Positions 21,997-31,700 of a stretch of DNA of 64,000 nucleotides are shown piece by piece; position 1 is the stretch's first letter, and every line of letters starts with the position of its first letter. The notes below the pieces were generated by a model. It was not told the origin of the DNA and searched no databases. It saw nothing but the letters and a program-made list of their open reading frames with translations. The translations under genes were made by a program, and so were the position numbers. Origin of the DNA: Sporopachydermia quercuum (lineage: Eukaryota; Ascomycota; Sporopachydermiomycetes; Sporopachydermiales; Sporopachydermiaceae); NCBI GenBank assembly GCA_001599295.1, contig BCGN01000005.1:806001-870000 (forward strand), given 5' to 3'.

Positions 21997-24900
21997 ATGT
22001 ATGTAATGGGGTTTTCATTTCGGATTGGTTGTAATTTGTTTGATGNAATGGCATTTGATAATTAAGACCAGTTGACACCGGGACACGGATCAATCAACAA
22101 AGAAATAAGAAAACGGAAAAGCCAACACTAACATGCTATTTTTAATAGGAAATTTGGGAAATATCTAGCAGCACGAATGCTGGATCTTCCAGAGTATTCG
22201 TCATATTTCATTGATTATAAAGCATTAAAAAAGGTATGTAAAGATGCAATCCTTTTATTAGGAGTTGTCAATTACTAACAAACTTTCTATCAGCTGATAA
22301 AATCATTATCAAAACCAAATGGATCAAACCCCCAGGAAGTTGAAATTGCCTTACAGGAAAATAAAGCAACGTTTTTCTTTCGATTGGAAAGAGAGTTGGA
22401 AAAAGTAAATAACTTCTATTTAGAAAAGGAAGCGTCATTAAAAGTACGACTAGACATTTTGGTGAAAAAGAAACAGGAAGCACTAAAAACTGGTAGACTA
22501 AATTCTCGTAACAGCGTTGCATATGTTTCATTATATGAGGGATTTCAAAGGTTCAGAAGAGATTTGGATAAGTTTGAACAGTACATTGAATTAAACGAAA
22601 CAGGATTTTCCAAAGTGTTGAAAAAATGGGATAAACGATCAAAATCCCAAACTAAAGAATTATATTTATCCACAGCTGTTGAAGTTCAACCAGTTTTCCA
22701 TCGGGAGGAAATTTCTGAATTGTCTGATGTCACTGCTTCAGCAATCCTTCATTTAGAAACNCTAGTTGAAGGAGGCATTATTTATGACACACCAGATAAA
22801 ACAAGCAGTAAGAATTCGGATATTGGCTCTGAACAGAAAATTACTAATGATAGAGGAAATGTCGCAAATTTTCATGAACAGTCAAGAGAACAATCAGTGG
22901 GTCCGCATATAAGTCCTTCAATGGCAAATACGGAATCAGCGATGTTCCTAGCTTCTTCTGATGATAGAGCCACTGATGATTTATACTATGAATTTGTTAA
23001 AACAGCTTCTTCGGCAACTTCTGTTGAAAACGATTGGAATGATTGGATTAATAAACTGCGCCATATGCCTGATGCNAAATCGCGTATGTCGAAGATCTTT
23101 CTTTTATCGATTTCGTCAGAGGCTTCCGATAATGCGTTATTAGCTCTTTATTCTTCAGGATATGTTGATTTAAATACGGTGGACGAATTGTCAGGACAAA
23201 ACTGTTTACATGCTTGTGCTGCAGCTGTTTTACAGAAAATTTCAGTTTCAGAAAATCAATCATATCCAAGGAAGGCTATTATTTCTCTTGCTTTGTCGGC
23301 TAAAGTTGATGTTACTAAGAAAGATTCTTCTGGAAGAACTCCTTTACACTATGCTTGCATGAACAATAAACGATACTTGATCAATCTATTTATTGATGCA
23401 GGAGCCCCAGTGAATTGTTTTGATAAGGACAACTTTTCTCCAGTGTTATATTCCATCCGATTCAACTATGCTGACTGTGTTAAAGATCTAATACATAAAG
23501 GAGCTTCAATTGAACCAAGAACAGAAAATGATTATATTCCATTAACGTTTGCTTGCTACTTTGGCTCATTAGAATCAGCAGAAATCATTCTTAACAAAGG
23601 GACTGAGCTTGATTCTTTCCCTATTTTACCCGACGCTGAGGGTTTATATCCAATACACGTAGTTGCTCGCAATGGACATTCAAAGCTTGTTAGACTACTC
23701 CGGGAAGCCAATCACGATATAAATAAAATGGATAAACTGAACTACTGGACACCCTTGTTCTATGCAGCATCTGAAGGTCATTTGGAAACAGTACGTGAAT
23801 TATTGGCCTGCGGTGCTAATCCTACTATTGTTGATGACAAGGGAAAGCTAGCCTCTTACTATGCTTCTTGGGAAGGCCATTTAGACTGCTTAACACTTAT
23901 ATCCGATGCTATCAACGAAGTAATTAGAACCAATAGTNCTATGGTAACTACTACAAGTCCTGGTTCCAACTCAGTCTCAAATTCCAACTCACAACGGTAT
24001 CAGCAAAAGACTCAGAATAGAAAATCAGCTATTACCGGTCCCGAATTCACTTCAGACTCATCAGGTGATCTTCTCCAAGCTCAATCACAAAATACCGAAT
24101 CAGCCTTCATTCTAGACTCCCAATTCAAACATGTAACATTAACATCCAAAACCAATGATTCTGGTATGCTATCGGATGTTTCCGACATTGAAGTGATCCC
24201 TGACTTGGAGCTTCCACCACCGATTATTCCATTACGAAGATATGGTCATAGCTTTTTAGAAAAGAAGATCTTCGTCCAGCTTATTTTCGCCCCGGGGCTC
24301 CATTCTGTTAACTTCTTTGGCTCTCAAACTGGGTCCCAAGCAGGTTTAGGCTTACCTACAGCTCATGAGTTCACTGGGAGAACTACCATCTCATCCCGTG
24401 GGTCNGATATAATTCCTAGGAATATAATGTATCCTTTGAACGATGGCGATCGGGTTGTTTCTTTCCAAGTAGACGATTTGACTGAGTTCAGTATTGATTT
24501 TGAATTCTTTCCTATATTTGGTACTAGAATGATCGCTAAGGCAACGGCACTTCCACATTTGTTCAATAGCAGCTCCTCAGGCGAAAGTGGTAATGGGCTA
24601 ATAGGTTGCAGTTCAACATGTACACTTCCTTTATTTGATATGAGACTCCGGACAGTCGGCCAACTCAAATTTGCTTTACAGGTAGTTCGACCATACGCAG
24701 GAACACCTCTAGAAATCTCTAAATTCGATACCTACTGGAAATCGACCTCTCAATTAGATCCTGTTGGTCCTGTTGGAATCCCACCGACATCCTCAGTTTC
24801 TGTAGTCACATCGACAATAGCCGGACTCATTGGTGGTTCTAGCGTTGGAGCTTCAGCACCAAGTTCAATAATGGATTTAGGATTAGAAGATGGATCAAGT

Positions 24901-25815
24901 AGAGCAACAGCAATAAATCCTGCAGTTCAAACGTTATCATTTGTTACATCATCATCACTTTCAGGTGAATATGTTCGAGTGAAACTATGCTGGTTAAGAG
25001 ATTCCAAGATTATTGTTTCTCCTAGTAGATTTATCTTAGCTGGTGGTGTACCAGTCCCTGTTTGTGTACTCACAGAAACTCAATTACAAGTCTTAACTGA
25101 AGCATTATACAATGGACATGAAATAAGAAATCAATTAACAAAAATCAGTAACATTGCTCAGCTGCAAGAACTGTTAACCAAAATATACATACCGTTGGAT
25201 GAGTTACTGGATTTATTACCATTAAGCATTAATCTAAATCTAGACATTTTCTTCCCAAGCAGAATTGAAGANGAAGAAANTGGTGGATTATGGAGTTCAG
25301 TAACGGATTTGAACAGTTATGTAGATGAAATTCTTGCTGGTGTTTTCAACCATGTTCGTAAATTTAGAGCAGCATCGGACACTGGAAATAATAATGGAAG
25401 TTCTAGATCTCGATCGTTATTGCTCTCATCAAATANTGCAGACGTCTGCACAGTTCTTAATTGGAAACAACCCAATTATCCTGTATTTTTCTCAATGGAA
25501 AGAAACGGTGGTCCAGGCGTTGAGCCTATCAATAAAGCTTCAGGAGGCGGATTAACATCATATGGTTTGGAGCTTCTTACGCCAAGATCATTCAGAGGAG
25601 CTACACAATATGCAATCAAGAATAACCTACTAGGAATAATCTGTGAGGACAATATATTAAAAATGGTTCCAGATTTAGTTGATACAATTAGATCATTTGG
25701 TCTTGTTTTAATAGCTGCCCATTCTACTGACGATCCATCAACAGCGCTACGGTCGGGAGTCAATGGTGTTTTATCAAATGGTGTATTGGTATTTCCTCAG
25801 GCTATAGATATGTAA
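21997..25815 (+). CDS. PHO81: Pho81-type CDK inhibitor with SPX, ankyrin and degenerate GDPD regions
   Basis: Proposed exons are 21997-21998 (the AT of the start codon), 22149-22233 and 22294-25815, giving 1202 residues against 1178 in S. cerevisiae. The N-terminus then reads MKFGKYLAAR...EYSSYFIDYKALKKL, the exact SPX opening of Pho81. SPX covers about residues 1-165 (EKVNNFYLEKE, LNETGFSKVLKKWDKR). Ankyrin repeats cover about 325-570 (SGRTPLHYAC, PLTFACYFGSLESAEIIL, TPLFYAASEGHLETVRELL). The C-terminal part from about 920 resembles the glycerophosphodiester phosphodiesterase tail but lacks the HRG and ExD catalytic set, as in Pho81. By family knowledge Pho81 senses inositol pyrophosphates through SPX and inhibits Pho80-Pho85 when phosphate is low. 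Ns at 22761, 23076, 23938, 24405, 25272, 25280 and 25436 leave the frame intact. Confidence 0.93.
21999..22148 (+). other. Intron that splits the PHO81 start codon (AT|G)
   Basis: Donor GTATGT at 21999, branch CACTAAC at 22126-22132 and acceptor ATAG ending at 22148. Joining AT (21997-21998) to G (22149) makes ATG followed directly by AAATTTGGG, which encodes the conserved MKFG of SPX proteins. Without this intron the first usable ATG is residue 11, inside the SPX domain. An N lies at 22046 within the intron. A second, 60-base PHO81 intron is at 22234-22293 (GTATGT, TTACTAAC, ATCAG). Confidence 0.82.
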
Positions 25816-26997
25816 AAAGTTTGTGTGATAAACAATGTAAATAGTTTAATTCAATAATATTATAATAATTGATNTGATAATCATGTTATGAAACGTACAC
25901 AAGATTCTTTTTGTAGTTGTTTGAGCAGATAACGGAGCCGATGATGATCTCTTAAATTTATTTTGGTTATTTGATTATTTCCGAAATATAGAATATTGCC
26001 CTGTCTTTAGACGGTCCCGAATGTAATTTCGGGTCATTGAGAAATTGACCCAAGTACAATACGTCATAGAGTATAACTGTATTAACTGTAGTAGGTTGCC
26101 TGAAAACAAGTGATAGTAATAAGTAGCACTTGTCTTAATTCAACGAATGACTTGAATTTTCTTTGGTCGAAGATTANCAGGATTAATGAGATCCCTCTTT
26201 CTCCTCGTTAGCTTCCCTAAAAGATTCCAATATACCGCTCTCTCTTTGTCTCTTATCTATCTATATTAACCCATTTTTCGCCCGTTCTAACCTCCTTCTT
26301 TCTTTGAACAAAACTTATTATAAGTTCTAACCTTTTGCATTCAAATGTAACTTTTCCTATCTTATTCTTCTACTTTGTGATCCCCATTTTCCTTCCATCC
26401 ACAGCTCAAATACCCAGAGGACCCTCTATTCACGTGACATGAGGGGCCGATTTCCATACGACCCGAATGCTTCCTTCTGAGCTCTCCAATCAATGAGCTC
26501 GAGCATAATAGATTGTCTATAATACACATTTCTATTATAATCTACCATTATATTACAGTAGATACAGCAGGAATAAAAGGATCACTCTTATCAATCTAGT
26601 AGTTATCATTCTCTCATCCTCAAGTTCTTGTTCAGCACGTTCTACCTCCAAAAACATACGTAAACTAAGTGTATATCCAAGTATTACATTAGTATAATCT
26701 ATCTATCCAGACAGACAGATAGCTCATCAACAGTCAGGCAATTGAATAAGAAACCATCGACAAATCAGAGTCAGGAAAACAAGCCTGATGGTTACAAAAG
26801 AAGGAATAAGATTGAGAAAATAAAGGTTTCTAATGATAGCAGATTGAGCTAGTCCTTTCATTCAATCATTTGCGTTGAAATATCCAGTTAGTAGGTTCGT
26901 GTATAGTAATACTTACTACCACGGCCTATTATTTTACACATTTTACCTGCAAATCAGCAACGGAATTCTTGATCATAGCTCCTTTTTATTCCTTATT
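25816..26997. other. Tandem intergenic region before the mitochondrial carrier
   Basis: Nearly 1.2 kb between plus-strand genes. A small hairpin (CCCGAA, loop, TTCGGG) lies at 26016-26033, soon after PHO81. The half nearer the carrier is pyrimidine-rich and carries TCACGTGA at 26430-26437 and AGGGG at 26442-26446. Ns at 25874 and 26177. The frame of the carrier is open upstream to a TTG at 26875 but has no ATG there. Confidence 0.5.
26430..26446. promoter_or_regulatory. TCACGTGA palindrome plus AGGGG stress-type element
   Basis: A perfect 8-base E-box palindrome followed five bases later by AGGGG, about 550 bases before the carrier start. In yeasts the first matches Cbf1/Pho4-type sites and the second the STRE core. 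Function is inferred from the words only. Confidence 0.35.
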
Positions 26998-28077
26998 ATG
27001 TCGTCAACGGAAACTGAAACAAATCTGGCTGTACCAGCTATCACTGGTGACTCAACCGCTCCTAAATTGGTAAAACTACCTGATATACTAGCGCCTTACC
27101 GTTCTACCATAATTGCATATTCCTCATCATTAGTATCAACAACAATAGGCTTCCCCTTAGATTCTATAAAAACTAGACAACAAACTCATAAATATCCTTC
27201 TGTTTTTGCTTGCGTGAAGGATACTATTTCTAATGAAGGCATTAAAGGTTTATATAGAGGTCTATGGGCACCATTATTATCTACATCAGCATCAAGATCA
27301 ATATCGGTCGGAATTTACACAACAAGTAAACCTTTTATGCATTCATTCATTGGAAATATTTACCAACCAGCACATAGCAGTTCTGGCAAAATAGAAATCA
27401 TATTTAAGAACATTCCTGAGGCTTACTTGGCTGGAGCATTAGCAGGAATCTGCGTTTCCACGTTTGCCTGTCCTTTTGAATTTACAAAGCTCTTTTCTCA
27501 AATCGAGCAACTAGTTGTTCGTCATAATTTCAATTCAAACATCACGAAAACCAATCCTGTTTCTTTTGTTCCTGATTCAACTTGGCAAGTATGTAAAAAG
27601 ATTATATCTCATAGAGGGTTCAAAGGATTATATTCAGGATATGGGTTTCAAATAATACGTGATGCCGTTGGAAGTGGGATTTATTATGCTGTTTATGAAA
27701 CCATCAAGCTAGGTTTGGTATATAACAATCCAGAATCTTCTTCATCGCCATCTTCTTCTTCTTCAGGTAGCAATGCTGGCTCAATTGCTGTGTCTGGTGC
27801 TTTGGCAGGTGTCATTTGTTGGTTAGCTGTGTTCCCATTTGATACATTGAAATCGTTGTATCAAAAGAATATTGTCGCTGATATCATCAAACAGACGCAC
27901 CCAGATCTGGCAAATAACGCTGTTGCTGATACTGGTAGTGAATATGCAAAAATCAAAAAANTTTCTCATATTTTCAACAGGAGAATGTACCAGGGAATAG
28001 CAACTTCTGTTGTTAGAACAGCAATCGTTAGCATGACTTTCTTCTCTGGATTTGAGTATCTGTCGAAACTGTTTTGA
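26998..28077 (+). CDS. Mitochondrial carrier family (SLC25) protein
   Basis: 359 residues from ATG 26998. Three tandem carrier repeats are shown by the PxDxxKxR-type motif at the end of each odd helix: FPLDSIKTRQQ, CPFEFTKLFSQ and FPFDTLKSLYQ. Each is followed by a short matrix helix and a GLYRG or GLYSG string (EGIKGLYRGLWAP, RGFKGLYSGYGFQ). Six membrane spans in the inner mitochondrial membrane are expected. The substrate is not clear: none of the contact-site triplets identifies a class for me, and I do not assign an ortholog. Ser-rich loops lie near the third repeat (about residues 246-260). The second motif has Phe instead of the usual Arg after KL, a mild departure. N at 27961. Close relatives include poorly characterised yeast carriers, so I leave the symbol blank. 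Confidence 0.9.
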   Translation: MSSTETETNLAVPAITGDSTAPKLVKLPDILAPYRSTIIAYSSSLVSTTIGFPLDSIKTRQQTHKYPSVFACVKDTISNEGIKGLYRGLWAPLLSTSASRSISVGIYTTSKPFMHSFIGNIYQPAHSSSGKIEIIFKNIPEAYLAGALAGICVSTFACPFEFTKLFSQIEQLVVRHNFNSNITKTNPVSFVPDSTWQVCKKIISHRGFKGLYSGYGFQIIRDAVGSGIYYAVYETIKLGLVYNNPESSSSPSSSSSGSNAGSIAVSGALAGVICWLAVFPFDTLKSLYQKNIVADIIKQTHPDLANNAVADTGSEYAKIKKXSHIFNRRMYQGIATSVVRTAIVSMTFFSGFEYLSKLF

Positions 28078-28786
28078 TAAGAAAGTTATTTGTAGTATCT
28101 GGTGAAATATGTACAGCTGGTGAGGATTCGATTCAGCTTGATAAACATAAACGTAAGGTGCAATGCGGTCAATTGGAACATTGAAACCAGAATTTTGAAG
28201 AGAAAATGATGGTATAACAAGACGAAATACCGTTAGTGTATGTACAGCAATGGAAGATGTTAGAATTGTTGAGGACTATTTTTGACGATTAGAAGGATCA
28301 AAAGAAAGTTAGCAATAAACAATTCTTGGGATTAATTTGGGGAGAACAAGCAACGAGAACAGCCTATTAATAATTGTCACATAGATCATATTAGTATTCT
28401 CAGCTTATTTATTTATCTAATACTGATTGTATTTGAATGTATTTATCTAATAGAATATTTATTAGGAATTCTATGAAGTAGAATANTTCTTGTATATATA
28501 TATACAAATGAACTTATAACTTTACAAATAGTGAATTCAAATGAATAGTGAAATTATCTGGAATGTCTATCTTACGGTATCCCAAACACACACTCAATTT
28601 AAATAAAGCATATATACATACAGTAAGTATATAGCATAATTTGATATAATACATTGGTAAACAGTTTGATATCTAGCTGAACAAAAATAGATAAAATCAT
28701 TAGGAACTTGTAAAATAAAATAACAACAAAGGATACTAATGAAAGCTCATTTGCCAGAAATATAATACAATTAATTCATCATAATA
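28078..28786. other. Convergent intergenic region
   Basis: About 700 AT-rich bases between the carrier and the ESC1-like gene, both ending here. A short TATA dinucleotide run lies at about 28495-28505. No gene seen. Confidence 0.5.
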
Positions 28787-31700
28787 CTATACATGTTTAG
28801 AAGGGTCCAAATCTCTGATGACTTTCCCACTCCGAAGAATATGTCGAGGCGGTGTCAATTCTTTTAGCTTCCCTTCCTCTTCCGCTTCCCCTTCCGATTC
28901 TGATGCCAACTCTGTCTCCGCCTCCGATTCTCTATTGGTGAAGGGATTGGTATCTCCGTTATTCTTTATTAACTTCTCCGGTTTAGGATTACCTTCTGCG
29001 GTCTCAGTCACACCATCGTTTCCTTCTTCTTCTTCCTCTTTCTCAGCTTTACTACCAGTAGATACTGTCGATCTTTTACCTCTTCCTCCTCTTCCTCTTC
29101 CTCTTCCTCTTCCTCTTCCTCTTCTACCTCGTGCCCCTCTTCCACGCGTTGAATGTTTCGGCTCGCTTATAATAACTTCTGGCGATGGTGACTTAGCCGA
29201 AGTTGATTCTTCTTTATCGGGATAAACCTCAGCTATAGTATGCTCGGCTTCTCTGACAATGTCAGCATTTTCTTCCATTTGGTGTTCCGATTCGCTTTCC
29301 GTATTTCCCTCCAAATTATCTTCTTGTTCCTCTGCTTCCTCATCTGTATCGAATTTGTTATGATATTGTTTATGCAAGCCCAAGTCAACTTCAGAGTTAA
29401 CTTTCAATCCAGTCTCCGCTTCTGGTGCAGAAGTTTGTGTCTTCTCTTCTTCGGATTCATTTCCAATCGTATTTTCTTCCCGAAGTTCCCAAGATACTTT
29501 TACAGGTTTCGGTTCCAGTTCTGCTTCCGATTCATCCTCTGCCTTAGATTCAGCATTAGATTCATCATGATTCTCCTGTTCTTCATCGGAAACTACAATT
29601 TTTGACTGTAAGTCTGACAGAACATTTGAAGTTGAGACGTTTGATTTGAACTGTTCATCTTCCGGCTTTTCAGTTTCCTCTTCAACCTCAATTTCATAGT
29701 CGGAGATTTCTTCCTTCTGTTTTTGTTCTTGTTCCCTATCGTCATTACCATTTCTGTTATTATCAATATCAGATGCATCCATCNTTTCCGCTTTATCATC
29801 TGAGTCTTTAATTGAAATACTTGATTGACAAATTCCTATCTGGTTTAAATCACTTGCATTGTTAATACTATTGTTTCCGGTATTAATAACAACATTAGGA
29901 TTGTGATCGGATGCATCCTCTCCGGTATGACGAGCGTCTTCCATAACAACATCACCTCCACTATTGTATGGATTAGTCTCTTGATGTGCCAAAACTGGCT
30001 GTGGGATNTTATTGATAGCCATCAAAGCGAAATTTAGACCATTTGGAGGAGAAGTAAGTGTACTATTGGTTATTACTGTTTTTGTTGAATGAGATGGGAC
30101 CTCTGATAAGTTCTCTAACGCTTCATCGGATAGCTCTTCCGGTTTTACTTCCAATTCCACTTCTACAACATGTTCAGGTTCAACTAAGGTTTCTGTTTCT
30201 CTTATTATCTCTGCTTTGCTTTCTATTGATATGAATTCAATTGTTTCCGATATATCGCCAGGCTGCGATTCAGAAATTTCAGCATCTAGATTGCCTTCTC
30301 CGCTATTTTCTTCCCCACCATCAACTTCGTTTATAATAGCATCAGAACTACATTTGTCGTCTCCGTTTTCCCCTTTTTCCACGTNTGATTTCCAAGGAGA
30401 AACTGATCCTCGATTGACATTTTCAGATTCGTTCGAAGCCATGTCCCTATTACCATATGATTCATGCGTCAATTCAACTTCACTTTCGGACTCAACTACC
30501 GAATGAGCCCTTCCTGAATGTGTTTCCAGTTGCTCTTGCTCCCATTCTTCTTGTGATTCTTTTTGTGATTCTTTCTCCGCTTCTTGCTCCGATTCTTCAA
30601 GAGGAATACTATCGGGAATAATTCCAGAGTACTGTTCCACTGTTTGATCCAAAATCTGCTTCAAAACGGTTTCCGAATTATCAGCCATCACAGCTATATC
30701 TTCGATTTCCACTCCCTGCTGTCTAATTCTATGTTCATTTATTTCTTCCGTTATTGGTCTTATACCTTCCGATTTCTGTAAATTTCCATATGCTTCAGAT
30801 TGATTAATTTGATCATAAACTTCAACCGGCATTATTATAGTTTCCGTTCTTTCTGTTGCTTGCAAATCATTAGCTTCTGTGTTTCTTGACATTTGATCAT
30901 CGTTAACTTCAACTGGTGTTATCTCCGCAATTTCTTCCGAAGTATATTCAATATTATTGATGCTTTGTTCTTCGTCAACCTTCATCGAATCTTCTATAGT
31001 ATTATTTTCTTCAATTTCAAGATCATCTCTGGAATCGCATGGTAAATCAGATTCCTGTTCAGCTTGAGAACCTGACTCGATCAGTACTTCAGCTTCAACC
31101 TCAGCTTTCGAAGCTACTTTGGTTTCTCTTCCACGTACTTCTGTCTCAACATCCGACTCTTCGGATCCCTCGGCTTGTTCTGATTCTTCCGAATTGACAT
31201 CCAACTCGGAACCTATTTNCATATTTCCTTGTCCTAAAATATCAGCCTCTAGTTTTATCTCTTCTACTTCTTCTTCTTCTTCTTCTTTATTATAATTAGA
31301 CTCCGTAATCATATCTACATCTGAAGTTTCCTCTACTTCGATTTCCACTATTTTGGCTGCCANCACTTCTGCTTCCTCTAATTCGACAGATTCAGCTTCT
31401 TCCTCTTCAATATTTTCATCATCTACGGTATTGCCAGTGTCCGCTTGTCGGTTAACTTGTTGAGTTGATATGATTTCCGTGACTGTTTCAAAGGTTTCTT
31501 TCTTTTCCCTATTATTTCTGCNTTGAGATAAATGTGAAAGCATATCAACATCTTCAGAAAGCAGTTCTGTGGTTTTTAAACTTTCTTTTTCGTGTGGAAA
31601 TGTATTTTTCTGTTCGGTATCCACTATGGTTTCTGATATAGCTTCCGTTGTTTTCTCCGTTATTTTCTCCGTTTCCACTATTTGTAAATCTTCTTCAGCT

